Shown in pieces: positions 9,745 to 22,399 of a stretch of 64,000 nt of DNA. The DNA is taken from contig NC_065877.1 in the NCBI RefSeq assembly GCF_933775445.1, forward strand, positions 13,020,001 to 13,084,000, in the 5' to 3' direction. Origin of the DNA: Argentina anserina. Its lineage: Eukaryota; Streptophyta; Magnoliopsida; Rosales; Rosaceae. The position numbers were made by a program, and so were the translations under genes. Every line of letters begins with the position of its first letter. Within the stretch, counting starts at the first letter, position 1. Below the pieces are notes generated by a model that saw nothing but the letters and a program-made list of their open reading frames with translations, was not told where the DNA came from and did no database searches.

Positions 9745-12700
9745 ATGCACTTTCCTAACTCCCTAAGCTTCACTTCAGCACCCACCATGCACCTTTCTCA
9801 CTTATCTCCCCATGTTCACAGTGCCCACTGGAGTCAAACCAGACCCAGAACTCAAAAGCCTCCAAATTCCACTTCAGGGTGTTACAGTATCAAAGACCGC
9901 TTGAAACCCAGAAGGAGATTGAATCAGGGGAGTGGGTTGAGATATTTGAATGGGAAAGATTGGAGCTTTGTGGTGAGGTCCAGTTCAGCATTGAGTGTAG
10001 AGAAAGTGGAGGAGAGTGATGGAAAGGCAGGTGGGAGGAGTGAGTATGATGCCATTGTTATAGGGTCAGGGATTGGAGGATTGGTTGCAGCTACACAGTT
10101 GGCTGTGAAGGGTGCCAAGGTTTTGGTTTTGGAGAAGTATGTGATTCCTGGTGGGAGTTCTGGGTACTATGAGAGGGATGGTTATACTTTTGATGTTGGG
10201 TCTTCTGTCATGTTCGGTTTCAGCGATAAGGTTGGTTACTTTGTTTAATTTGGATATTAAAGTACTGGCAATGTAATTCTATTGTAGCTATCTGAGTTCA
10301 TGATGATCAATGTGGTTTAGCTATGAAAAATTCAGAGTTATATCTACTGTAAAAGTAGAAATTGTATAGTTGTAATGAGATTGGTTTCTGAATCTTACTA
10401 GTACATACATTCCATGTTACCATATTATATGGTTAGGCTCGTAGTTATCAGATGCTGCAGATGGTGTCATGGTTTTGTTAAGCGTAAATTTTGGTAGTTT
10501 TGTTATCTTTCATATTGTATATGATCACTTGAATTGTCAATTTTCATTATTTTTGCTCCTAAATTTTGGCAGGGCAATTTAAACTTGATAACACAAGCTT
10601 TGGCTTCAGTGGGTTGTGAGATGGAAGTGATACCTGATCCGACTACTGTCCATTACCACCTACCCGATAATCTTTCTGTCCGAGTACACAGAGAATACAG
10701 TGAATTTATTTCAGAACTCACTGCCAAATTTCCCCATGAAAAGCAAGGGATCCTAAATTTCTTTGGTGAATGTTGGAAGGTCTTGTTCTTTGCCTTTTCT
10801 TCTCTCTTGATTTGTTTTTTTTTTTGCATGTTTAATGGGACTTCCTTTGGTTTCTTTTTCCTTTTCCTTTTCCTTTTTTGGGTTCAAAACTTACTACAGT
10901 AGAATGTCCGGATATTGTTAGGTTTTCAATGCCTTGAACTCTTTGGAACTGAAGTCACTCGAGGAGCCTATCTACCTTTTTGGACAGTTCTTTCAGAGGC
11001 CTGTTGAGTGCTTGACACTCGGTAATTATTACTGCTAGATTTTACCGCTTAGCTGTAATTTTAACTACTTAATTAGAGACATCGTGCACATATATTTAGC
11101 CTTTGATTTGTTTTTCTCACTCTACCTGGAATATCTTTTGGATACACGTGATTTTTGATTTCGGTAAAAGATCAAGTCATCGGATGCAGAACTGATTCAC
11201 CTGATGCTTGCAGTTCTCTGGCAAATATGTTAACGTTAATGGAATGTTAAAAGACAGTGTACCAAAACATATTTAGATATCAGTCATAAATAGAATCTGT
11301 TGCAGTCACTTAATCAGATCAAATTCCTTTTGTTCCTACTATTGATACGTGATGTATAATAACAAATACTGACATGATATATTATCCATTGCAGCCTATT
11401 ATTTGCCTCAAAATGCCGGGAACATTGCTCGTAGGTACATTCAGGATCCCCAACTATTGTCTTTCATTGATGCGGAGGTGAAATGATTGTTTGATCATAT
11501 TGAATTTCTTATTTACAAGTTTATATTGATTCATAAGGTGGTTCAAAATGTCTTCCCTCAATCTCATAAATTTTTTTTACCTTTGCATCTACAGTGTTTT
11601 ATTGTGAGCACAGTCAAGGCTTTGCAGACACCAATGATAAATGCAAGCATGGTTAGTTTTATAGAAGCTTTTGTGCTATATCTTCTTTATTTTCATCTTG
11701 TTTCCTCATTTTTGTTTTCAACAGGTGATGTGTGATAGGCATTATGGCGGAATTAACTACCCTGTTGGTGGTGTTGGGGGCATTGCAAAGTCCTTAGCCA
11801 AAGGTCTGGGGGAACAGGGCAGTGAGATACTTTACAAGGCCAATGTTACTGGCATCATACTAGATCAAGGCAAAGCTGTGAGTTCATATCTAGTCATGGA
11901 CGAGTAACTGATAAGATATATATGATATGTAGACTTTATGTTCGTTAAAAAAAAACTGATTTTGTTTATGGTACATGTAGGTAGGAGTAAGGCTTTCAGA
12001 CAAGAGGGAATTTTTTGCGAAAACCATAATATCAAATGCTACAAGATGGGATACTTTTGGTTAGTGCAGCCATGAGTTTGAGAATTTATTGATTTGATCT
12101 TATCTTCTGTGGTTTGCTGTGCTCTTTGGTTTAATCTTTCACTCTTTCTATGGGAAGTCTTATTACCTATAACTTTAATTTTCAGGAAAACTCTTAAAAG
12201 GAGAAGTCCTTCCAAAAGAAGAGGAAGATTTTCAGAAAGTTTATGTCAAGGCCCCATCTTTTCTTTCCATACACATGGGGGTGAAATCTGATGTTCTGCC
12301 ACCAGATACAGATTGCCACCATTTTGTGCTTGAGGTGTTATGTTGTTCATTTTCAATTGATCATTTGGTTGGAACTTTTTTGTACATGTATAACATCTGT
12401 TCTCTATTGTCATGCATCTATTCTGTCCTTTTTTCTAGGATGATTGGGCAAGATTAGAGGAGCCATATGGGAGTATATTCTTAAGCATCCCAACTATTCT
12501 TGATCAATCGTTATGCCCAGAAGGGCGTCATATTCTTCACATATTTACAACATCTTCCATTGAGGACTGGGAGGTAGTTATATGTTTGTGAAAATTTAAA
12601 TCACGGTTGTTCTTTATTACTTTCCCCATTCTTTCTGTATCCCTCAAAGTATCATTGCGTGTAAAATTGAATTGCTTATGAGGTGCGGATGTCTATATCA

Positions 12701-15114
12701 GGGGCTCTCTCGAAAGGACTATGAAGCAAAGAAGGAGCTTGTGGCGGATGAAATCATTAGCAGATTAGAAAACAAACTATTTCCTGGTCTCACGTCATCC
12801 ATTGTTTTTAAGGAGGTAATGCTCAACCTAGCACTACTAAGGAAATAGAAGCCGTTCAGGTTCATGGTAATAGGGTTCAGGTTGTTTCTGTTGTGACATA
12901 GGCAGATACTGATTTGGAAATGGTTAAAGAGGCTTGATTCTTGGAGTAGTACTTTTAGATTCAATTAACTATGTATACAAGTAGAAGATACCCCCATATA
13001 TCATTAACAATAGGTATACAAAGTAATCGTTAACTATAGATAGTAAAATAGGCATAATTCCAAGATTTCCTCAAGTAATACAATTAATTATTCATTTTTG
13101 AATAAGTAAACTGTAATAATTAATTTTTAATATACAAGTAATCGCTAACTATAGATTGTAAAAGAGGCTAACAATTCTTGGATAGCTTATGTTTTTAAGG
13201 TTGATTTGACAGAAACTTTGAATTGAAACTGCTACTGGAATAGGGGAAGTGTTACGATCAAGGTACAGTTAAATGGATAGGCCCGGGGTTTGCTTCCATG
13301 TGGTCTGGTATTAGGGATCGGTAACATTTGAGCCTAGGCTACTAAGTGGTGGTGGTATCATCACAAATAATATAAAACTGGAGAAAATAGTCACTTGATT
13401 GTAGGTCGGGTTGATGCTCATGATACTTCAATTATGAGAGACCCTGGATCGATTTAACTCTTCCCTGCAGAATATTCAGCACCAAAAAAAACGAAAAGAA
13501 AAGAGTTTTCCCCATAGATGAACTATGGTAAGGAAATAGAAACATAAGAGAAAGCATATAGTGGTACTCCTTATTTATGCTGAGTTGTATTTGAAATTAA
13601 TTTTTTACAAAGTGAAGACGATAACCACTTCTGTCAGTGAGTCTGAGACACTAATTGGGATTTAAGATACCTGATGTTCTACCTCTGTTAACTTTTATAG
13701 GCAGTCCGTTCTACTTTTTTTTATTAAGTTTTGTATGTATTTTTGCTGGTCTGAGAATGTATTATAACCAACAGATGAAAAGGAAATTTTTATAATTACA
13801 GAGGGTCTTGATAGTTGCATGTTTCTGTTCGCTCTATTCAGAAGGAAGACTCTAAACCCTAAACCCAGACAACACTAGAATTAAACCCTAAACGTTTAAG
13901 GCCTGTCTTGCAAATACTGAATATCACTTGTATATGAATGCATGCACATGGTTCTGGAAGGCAGGAAGCCAATATATATTTTATAATCTTATGTTAACAA
14001 CCTGTGAAGTAGAATCTTAAAATGGTCCACATAGACATAGTAGCATTGGTACTGGGGCCCTTGTATACTTGCAGTAGCTGATTTTATTCCCTTCTATCAG
14101 TCAATGCTTTAGTTTTTAAATATTTATATGTTCATTAGAAGTTTCTCCCATTATGTCAGGTGGGAACGCCAAAGACACACAGGCGGTACCTGGCTCGAGA
14201 ACAGGGTACTTATGGACCATTACCCCGCAGAACTCCTAAGGGTTTATTGGGAATGCCATTCAATACAACAGTAAGTTCAGTTACATTTTAAAATATTTGG
14301 TTTAGTAATGAATTCTTTAAAGCACAAACTAAGCCATGTGATGATGAAAAACGCAGGCCATAGATGGTCTTTACTGTGTTGGTGATAGCTGCTTTCCGGG
14401 GCAAGGTGTTATAGCTGTATCCTTCTCAGGAGTAATGTGTGCTCATCGAGTAGCTGCTGATTTAGGTATTCTGAAGGCTAAGTTCTATTTAAAATCATAT
14501 ACATATATTTTAACTTGTCTTCTACTAAAAGCTTCGTTAGTTTTGAGTTCATGGTAAGAGTTGGGGTCAGTGTGTTTTGTGACTAAAACCTTCGTAAACG
14601 AGTTATCTCATCTTGCCATACAAGTTTATAGTGTGTTTTTTGACCAATACCTTCTTCTCTATACCGTTGTTCTGGTTTGAGGCTATTTAATCCTCACTTT
14701 CTCAGTAACCCTTGTGTCTACACTTTTAGTGATCCTATATTATCCTTGATTTTTCCTCTCTCCCTCCCTATCCCTGCCATCATCCCTCCTCATCTCTTCC
14801 CTTTCATTCAAGATTGGAAAAGGGGCCGCCACAGGTGCTTCCGGTATGCTCTTCATAAATACAAACAAACATGGGTCTGGCTGGTTTCTCCTCCTTTCTG
14901 GTCAGACACTGCTGCATTTGATCAGGGTGACTGTTTCTTTTGTGTTAGAAAAAATTAAGAGTGGAAAAAGGGTTCGAAGTCAGTTTGATTCAAATGTATA
15001 GAACCACTAATACTTATTTTGACATTCTATTCACTGACAGGCCTTGAGAAGAAGTCTCCAGTACTGGATGCTGCCCTCCTTGGACTACTTGGGTGGTTTA
15101 GGACATTAGCATGA
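9745..15114 (+). CDS. CRTISO: Prolycopene (carotenoid) isomerase, chloroplastic; 13 exons, intact
   Basis: CRTISO converts tetra-cis-lycopene to all-trans-lycopene in plastids, a carotenoid pathway step upstream of xanthophylls and abscisic acid. Exons inferred from protein continuity and GT/AG sites: 9745-10230, 10573-10779, 10922-11021, 11395-11477, 11595-11651, 11725-11877, 11981-12059, 12186-12334, 12439-12573, 12702-12815, 14160-14270, 14357-14465, 15041-15114. All phases join without a stop, giving about 618 residues, close to known plant CRTISO proteins. Residues 1-80 or so look like a transit peptide. The FAD-binding motif GSGIGG is at 107-112, and [20 protein letters not shown] and [17 protein letters not shown] follow as in the family. 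Intron 10 is unusually long (1.34 kb). The start is the first ATG in frame; a second ATG at residue 15 is possible. The tandem duplication breakpoint falls in exon 12. Confidence 0.96.
12816..14159 (+). other. Long intron 10 of CRTISO
   Basis: No gene inside. It contains a diverged repeat (about 13018-13056 and 13132-13169, sharing TAATCGnTAACTATAGAT) and interstitial telomere-like AAACCCTAA motifs at 13853-13866 and near 13882. The size suggests old insertions, but no element ends could be defined. Confidence 0.6.
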
Positions 15115-16016
15115 GACACAGGAATAATGTGTGAACTGCAGCATGACATTTTTTCAGGAGAAGCATTATGTTGCTTGGGCTGATGCCGGTAAATATGCAA
15201 TAATGAGCAGCAGGTTTGAGGCTTATTGATGGATGGAAGGGTGGGCGTATCGTCCTTGTGACTTGTAAGTATCACTGTCATATAGCAAGTTTAGGAAGGT
15301 TCAATGTGCTTTCCCTCATATATTTTATACTCTTTTTTGTCTTTTACATTCTTTTGGAGCCTAGTGAGTTTTATGACAGTGGCCAATGTCATCAACTTTG
15401 GTGCAGTTGCATCACCTTCTATAGTTTTTACATGATTAAGACGAAGTTTATACACATTGCTGTCAAGAAACTGCATTGTTTCAGCTCTATGATCTGCAAT
15501 TCCCCACTATATTTACTTATTACATAGCTGATAATTCTTTCAATTTTTTTTCTTAACAAATGTATAGCTGCAAGTGGTAACATTATGAAATGTTTTTCAT
15601 TATACAGAACTTGTTCCTTTATTTCTACCGTTTGCCATCTAGCTAAATTTGATAAAGATCATTCTTGATTTACAGATTTAGGTAGTATAATACGATTACT
15701 TGTCAATAATACATGATACACGAAGTACATTGTTATCTGAATTCACTCGTCACCTCTAGAGTAGGTTCACCAAAAACAACTCTGAAAAGCTATCTGTATA
15801 AAATTGGCTTACACCTCAGATAAACCTCCTATTTGACTTTGACCTAATATATGAGACAAATTCCATACATTCTTAGAGTTCCAGGTCAACGGTCTCACTA
15901 GTATTCCTCAGTTAATTTAAGACTCATGTTCCAAAGATCGCTTCTAAGGAAGAAGGAAAAGACGAGGAACATAGTATGTTCGGATCTAGGCTTCTTCAGG
16001 GATTTCTTTATCACAT
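15115..16016. other. 3' intergenic region between CRTISO and the ABCG gene
   Basis: Shared 3' UTR and terminator space of two convergent genes. No further gene is supported; the short ORFs here lack recognisable domains. The equivalent in the right copy is 46339-47240. Confidence 0.6.
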
Positions 16017-19000
16017 TTAAGCTCCGGCATGAAGCTTCATTCTCCTCAAAGAAAGGTATGCCAATAATCGGTACCCGAAAACCATGGCTACAAGAGCACC
16101 AACTCCTGTTAGACTACAGTCAGTGCGTGACCCATTAATTGTGGGTGTAATGTCTTCGAATTGAACCTTCAGAAGAAGCTTGTATGTGTGATAGTTGAAG
16201 GACATATATCGGATCCAAGATATGAACACTGGAACTTTCTGCAACATAATATAGGTGTTGTGTTAAATAAATCTTGTTTAACTTCATCAAACCATATTAT
16301 AATTTCTATTACTGTATCATTTGTTTTTCTTTAGGGTCAAATATATTAATCATTCAATAAAAAATTTGGATGCTTACTTTCACGAAGAACCCCCCGGCCA
16401 GCATGAATGTCATGACAGTTACTGAAGCCAGAGTTGTAGCCCTCTTTAAGTCCATCAATGTAGCTCCAATGGCTAATCCAAGTCCCTGTTTTGTGTGCAT
16501 ATTAATTAGTTAAACATTATTTTTATTTGTTCCACACTGTTTTTCCAGCCAGTAGATTAAAAAAAAAAAATTAGAAAAGCATACCTGAGCTGCCACAATG
16601 CATAGGAAAACTATAAGCATGCTTAGGAAAAAGGTTTCAGCTTTGAGCCTTAAGCCTGCCATGAAATATACAACGACAAGGAAGAGTACAGGTAGCAATA
16701 GGTCAAGTGGGAGGTCGCTTGTAGTCCTAGCCACAAAATATGCACTTAATCTGTACATGTCAGCTGCTCGTTCCTTGGTCAGCATGGCTCTTTCTTGAGG
16801 AAATGTGAAGATTGCTGTGAAGACAGGAAAAAATCCCCAGAAGACAGCAATGAAGAAAAGTAGCCCTGCCTGCAATTTTGGGTAAAGTTTAAAAGGCTTT
16901 GAGCTGATTTTATAATCAATTAATGAATGTGTTCCGGATATGCTGTTAAGATTAATCTATTGAGAACTGGTCTACATATTTAACTTCCATCCCTTCGCTT
17001 TGAACTGATTTTATAATCAATTAGTGAGTGTGTTCCGGATATTCTTTTAAGATATATCTATTGAGAACTGTTGTGCATATTTAACTCCCATCGCTTCATG
17101 TTTGAAGAATTCTTATGTGACTATTCTCTTCATGATGATGCTTTATTTTTTTTCATTCTTGAGATCTTGATTAGAATGTTCCAATCATAATAGAAGTTTC
17201 AAACCCTTCAATTATGAGTGATGCTTCTTTTGGTGGATTTTTTGTGGGAAGAGAAAGTATACTGCTCCTAAAGAACAAACATTTACCTGATCTTCCAGTC
17301 CTTCGGTGGTTTTGCTATCAGACTGCCACCAGAGTAAGCCTAAAATAACTGCAGTGGAGAGAACTTGGGTGATTCTCAACCAGCTGAAATAGTCGTGCTT
17401 CCGTTCTTTAATTCCTCTCCAGAATAAGATACAAAATTGTTCCCACCAGCTAGCTCCCCATTCTCGTTTTGAAAAAGAGATTTTCAATTTCAGTTCATCA
17501 TCAAGGGGAATAGGAACCAGAAGCTTCTTCTTCTCCTCGTCCGCCGCACGCGTCTCATAGGCTTCGACCAGATACTGCATTTAAATAGGAACATAACATA
17601 AGTACATCTAATGTTGCATTAGAAATAGTACATTTAGCAGTTATGTTAAAGGTGATGTTCAGATAAGAATGTGAAATTTACAATTCTCACTGTGCTCAAT
17701 CAATACCCGGTATGTATTAGTCAGTAAACAGTGCTGCTATATGGATATATTAGTTCCTATGTTAGAGAACTTTCAAAGATAGATCAGGTTATTTCTCAAA
17801 AAAAAAAAAAGATAGATCAGGTTATACCTCATGCACCACCGCTGGAGATGGCTTTCCATTTCTTGTATCAGCTTCTGAGTTTTCTATTTGCACTTTGTCC
17901 TCCAACTCTGATGGCACAGAAACATCGTTAACGTTTCCATTTGCAAGGTCTAGCAAGAACTCTGCTGGGTTCATGGCAATAAGTGGAGAACATCCTATGG
18001 AAGAGAAATAAACCATTGCTTCTGATGCTTTTCCAAAGTAGAGCAGGCTTCCTTTCCCAAGAAGAATTAACTTGTCAAATTTGTGGAAGAGTCTACTGGA
18101 TGGTTGGTGGATTGTTGTCACCACTGTTTTTCCAGCCTGCCATAAAAAAGAAATTTACTTCTTTCAGTGTAAGCATTGCTATTTTACTCCATGAATCTAT
18201 TCATTACTTGGTTACTTGTAAGATATTGTCTTTTCAACTTTTCCGCATTTCAAAGATTACTGACAAAATTATATTTGTAGTGTTAACGTTTATACTCTTG
18301 ATTAATTACAAATAGTAGATTGAGGTGTAATGAGGAGAGGAATCTGGAATGTAAATCCAAACATACCTCTGCTATGTCTTGTAACATCTGAACAATTCTA
18401 AGTGCAGTTGTTGAATCCAAGCCAGAGGTTGGTTCGTCAAGAAACAAAAGGGAAGGGTTTATTATGATCTCATTGCCAATGCAAACTCTCTTCCTCTCTC
18501 CACCTGAAACGCCACGGACAAACGAGCCACCAATCATAGTGTCTTGGCACCTGTGCGTATGAAGAAAAAAATGTAACTTTTTAATCGAGTAAGATGACAA
18601 ATGCTCTTATACTATGTTCATCATATCTGTTTCTAATGTGCTTTTTAGGCATTAGTCCTATAGTAGCAAGTAGAGGGAGAACTTACCTCTCTAAGCCTAG
18701 CTCATAGATGACATCGACTGCCCGTTTTTCCTTCTGCTCTTTTGTGAGCGTCTTGGACAGCCGTAGGAGGGCTGAGTATGTTAATGTTTCTCTCACTGTA
18801 AGGTGAGGAAATAGAACATCATCCTGAGTCACGAATCCTATCCTGTCATATGTTTTGTGTCATTTTGATTCTCATTTTCACTTTATTTTGTAAATTTTAT
18901 TGCACTTGTTCTTTGAGGTAGCACGGTTGGGTGAACAGTACAAGCAGGTTTTCCAAATGGAAAACCGTTTTGGTTGCAGAAGATTAACCAATGCCTTTGT

Positions 19001-21979
19001 GCTTATAGTTCCTGTCCACAGTTGCTATTACTCCTCATTCATGCTATTTATTAGGGTCAATCCACAAAACTTGGTTTAAGATGCATACCTGCTCTTGAGG
19101 TTCTTGGAATATGCCTGGTCGTTGTAGTTGATTGAACCACCCACAGTGCCTTTGGCTATCCTACCTCCAAGCAGACTAAGGAGTGTGGTCTTTCCACTTC
19201 CTGATGGTCCCATCAGGGCGAGAACTTCGCCTGGGTTTACCGAACCAGTGATCCCATGCAAGATGTCCTTTTCTTCATTTGTCCTCATTCCTTTGAGAAT
19301 AACCTTGTATGTCACATCTGTGAACTGAAATAAACCAGAGGAGAATTTAGCCTTCAGTTAATAGATGACTAACGGAACTAGATTATTGCTAAGTGAAGAA
19401 AGATAGCAACTTATCAGGAAAATATATCAGTGTCCATAGCCTTCTTTCCATCTGATGATGCTTTTTGTGTGTGGTTTGTTGGTTGTTTCAACTGAGCCTC
19501 TAAGTGGTTCATAGATAAATGAAGATAGCCTCCTAGCCTGAATGCAAGTTTTTAAACTAGTTTTGTGACCCTAATACAGTTTTTAATGTGATTTTGTTAT
19601 GTTACATATGTAGCAACCTTTTGGCTTGGAAAGAATGGCAAGTCTTGTACATACTAGTCATATAGAATGATAACTCTGTACAAGACTGAACCTGACCATG
19701 CTATTATTGCTAGCCATGTTCTATTGATCGCCCTTGATGCCTACATCTCAACCTCCATCCCTTCCTGTCCAAATAGATAGTAAGTACCACATCAATTTTT
19801 CGCTCTAGACACAGGTTTGAACACCGGTAGTTTATGCAGAGTTCTAATGGTTTTTGGGAATCAAGGACAAGAAAAGCATATGAAGCAACTTGGTAATCTT
19901 GTAAGGAGTACTTGAAATGGAGTAAAACCTTGAGGTATAGCGGCATGGTCGGTTCGGTTTGAAACTTCGGTTTTCGGATGCCGGCTTCAAGATCTTCGGC
20001 TGCAGCAAGCAATGAATCTCTTTATTATAAAGACTTCCATTTTACTACCAGTAGTACAAATATAAGGAGATCAAAACAAACAGTTCTTCATTAATAATTG
20101 TTCAGAAGAGTGGCAGGTAGCAATCAACTACATGTTGATACCTTATGTAATTCTACAATCTACACTATTGTCTCATTTCGGATTTGTTTTTCAGTTTCAA
20201 AGTTCAAAAATATGATCGACAAATCTATCATTCCGTTGCTAACTTACTATAAAGCAAAGACTTTTGGTTTTACTTGGGTATGGAAATATGACTGATCTAA
20301 AAATTCATCAGCTAGTTTAGAACTTCTAATGAGCTGGGAATCAGATCATTAAGTCTTCATTAGATTCATTTCACCTATATTTGGGACCCATTTTAAGACT
20401 AGCATATCTTCTTTGAACCATATGAGTCAACACGATCATACTGATTAGAAGAATATGATGGGTAGCGAAAACAGATGTTACTTAATTGATGATGCTCATA
20501 TCAACATCATCCTCAACCTCTCAAACCAAACCAATCCAATCCAGACGTTTCATGGAAAAAGGAGGACAGATCTTCAGAAAGAGGACCCAAAAAGCTATTG
20601 GTGGGTGCAAATTAAATGTCACACCAGTCTCTACTCTGCTATTCACTTATCCAGTTCACCAATTGGTGAAGAAATACCGTTATGTAAATACAGACTATAC
20701 AGTGAGTAGTGAAAGATTTGTTCCAATCGACCAATTTTGATTTTTTTTTTTGTGGAAAACCAGAAACAATCAAGATGGGTTCTTTTCCCTTTCAAACTTC
20801 ATGATCAAAAGAAAGGAAAAAAAAACTTCATAATTAAATGGTGATAGGAGCCAAAGGTTTTCCCCGTTTATGGGAGCATAGGAGTCCAATTTCTTCACAC
20901 ATCCTAGTCATTGTAAGGCACTGTTTCACTTTTTATAAACCATATACTGCCATTTCTCTGTTTATGACCTTGTACGATGAGTGGTTCTATCAAAGAGTTG
21001 GCACTTTTGCCCTTTCTTGATGCGTACAAACTCTTCTTTAATCAAAGAATTTTCTCTGGCATATGGGTAATTTGAAGAAATAATTAGATAAAGGCAATAA
21101 AGAAAAGTGATTATTTATTTTCTGATATAAAGGCTAAAACACTTGGTTTAGCATATCTTAGTTTTATTTTGGTTCTTTTGACCGTCATTTGTAACCCAAA
21201 AAAAAAACACTTGGTTTATCAAGCTACTCAGCTATTTTTGGTTTGATGAAGCTAGCTACTCAGTTATTTTTAAAGGTAAATAAATTTATAATCCTTTCTT
21301 ACTCTTCTGAAAAAGATTCACATGATTAGAAACAAAAAGTTTGCGAGTGGAGATCAAGTAACATGCATATATCATCAATATACACAGAAGAAGAAAAGGC
21401 CAGAAACCAAAACGTGTGCTTTCATATGCAATAATGCAAATAGTAAGAAGTTAATGATTAACTTGATTTTGCCATTAGAATCGGCCACTCTTCTAGCTCT
21501 TGTTCTGGCATAAATTTTCTTCAAGTTATGTTTTTCATTATGTATTTCTTCCAGTTGCATTTTGTACTGTACGCTTAACAAAGTAAGTACTTACGAATAT
21601 CGTCGTCGTCGCTAAAAGGCTTCGAGTCGGCAATTTCATCAGCGGGAACAGTAAAGCCGGTGAAGGAGAATGAGAACCCCAAGCTAGCACTGGAGGCTCG
21701 GCTTAAAGCGGCGCCACTGGTCACTTCATCCAGATCAAACTTCATTTGAGCACTTCTAGTCTTCCTTATGTGTGTGCTACCTTTGGCACTGCCGCTGCCA
21801 CGCCCCGGTGAAGCTCCCATCATGCGCCTGCTTGACTTCCTTGAGAGGGTTCCGCTGCCGCCCTCGGCCGCCACAGAAGCGGTCTCAGTTGAAGTTGGTG
21901 ACTTGAACGCATCTGCCACTGTCTCCACCAGTTGATCGGACTTGGTTCTTGCCAACCCTGATGAATTTAGTTTTTCCAT
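16017..21979 (-). CDS. ABCG22: ABC transporter G family half-transporter, ABCG22-like; 10 exons, intact (left copy)
   Basis: A half-size ABCG (WBC) transporter of about 747 residues, close in length and sequence to Arabidopsis ABCG22, a plasma-membrane protein affecting stomatal water loss. Exons on the minus strand: 21979-21595, 19999-19929, 19324-19089, 18842-18687, 18550-18367, 18136-17828, 17574-17287, 16869-16585, 16485-16378, 16238-16017; all have GT/AG introns and phases join cleanly. The Ser-rich N-terminus has ABCG22-typical blocks ([34 protein letters not shown]). The nucleotide-binding domain shows Walker A GPSGSGKT (about 191-198), Q-loop TQDD (236-239), signature VSGGE (297-301), Walker B LLFLD with catalytic EPTSGLD (317-327) and H-loop His354. 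The ABC2 membrane domain follows (about 460-740). The ATG lies directly after a probable 5' UTR intron acceptor. The product's substrate is not shown by sequence. Confidence 0.95.
16896..17097. repeat. 101-bp tandem duplication in an ABCG intron
   Basis: Two adjacent copies (16896-16996 and 16997-17097) share GATTTTATAATCAATTA, GTGTTCCGGATAT and CTATTGAGAACTG. They lie in the intron between exons 7 and 8. The same pair occurs at 48120-48321 in the right copy, so it predates the large duplication. Confidence 0.9.
17775..17825. repeat. 18-bp direct repeats bracketing a poly(A) run beside a splice donor
   Basis: AAAGATAGATCAGGTTAT occurs at 17775-17792 and 17808-17825, separated by TTCTC plus an A-run. 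This resembles a target-site duplication around a minimal poly(A) retroposition footprint. The right repeat ends two bases from exon 6, at the donor (the GT is the complement of 17826-17827). Confidence 0.8.
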
Positions 21980-22268
21980 CTTCAACAAAAAGAAAATGTA
22001 AATTACTTAATTATGGGAGTGAAGTTCATGTACGTGCATGTGATAGTGCTCAAAAGAACTTTTAACCAGTTTAGTCTTAGAATAATTAATCTTCACAGGC
22101 ATCACAGCTCGCCCTATGCACATTATTTGTTTTGTAAATTTTTTCGATGGGGTAGGTATAGAAGCTAACAAAGTAATGGATTGAATGGTGTACAGTTGCG
22201 AAGGAAGGCACACCACAAAGGTAACCAGATCACTAAACCTATCTTACCAGATATTGAACGACACTCAC
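21980..22268 (-). other. Probable 5' UTR intron of the ABCG gene
   Basis: On the minus strand a strong donor GTGAGT (22263-22268) follows a leader-like sequence, and an AG acceptor (21980-21981) sits immediately before the ATG. A 289-bp intron in the 5' UTR fits. Equivalent in the right copy: 53204-53492. Confidence 0.6.
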
Positions 22269-22390
22269 CGTGATTTTGTATTTGAAAAAAGAATGAGAAG
22301 GAGAAAACTCAAGAGGAGAAAGGAGTGGTTCTAGAGAGTGGAAGCTAGGAACCTCATCTAATCATCTTCTACAATGTGCTTAAGTAGTTC

Positions 22391-22398
22391 TTATATAT
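22391..22398 (-). promoter_or_regulatory. Candidate TATA box of the ABCG gene
   Basis: The minus strand reads TATATAAG in a TCATATATAAGAAC context. It lies about 120 bp before the predicted 5' UTR splice donor, giving room for a short leader exon. Identical in the right copy at 53615-53622. Confidence 0.5.
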
Positions 22399-22399
22399 G

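Noticed and set aside
13850..13895. Telomere-like AAACCCTAA repeats in CRTISO intron 10
   Set aside because: Only about three motif copies; too few for an interstitial telomere and common as isolated telo-boxes.
19710..20012. 100-aa minus-strand ORF as a separate gene
   Set aside because: It is ABCG exon 2 (19929-19999) reading into both neighbouring introns.
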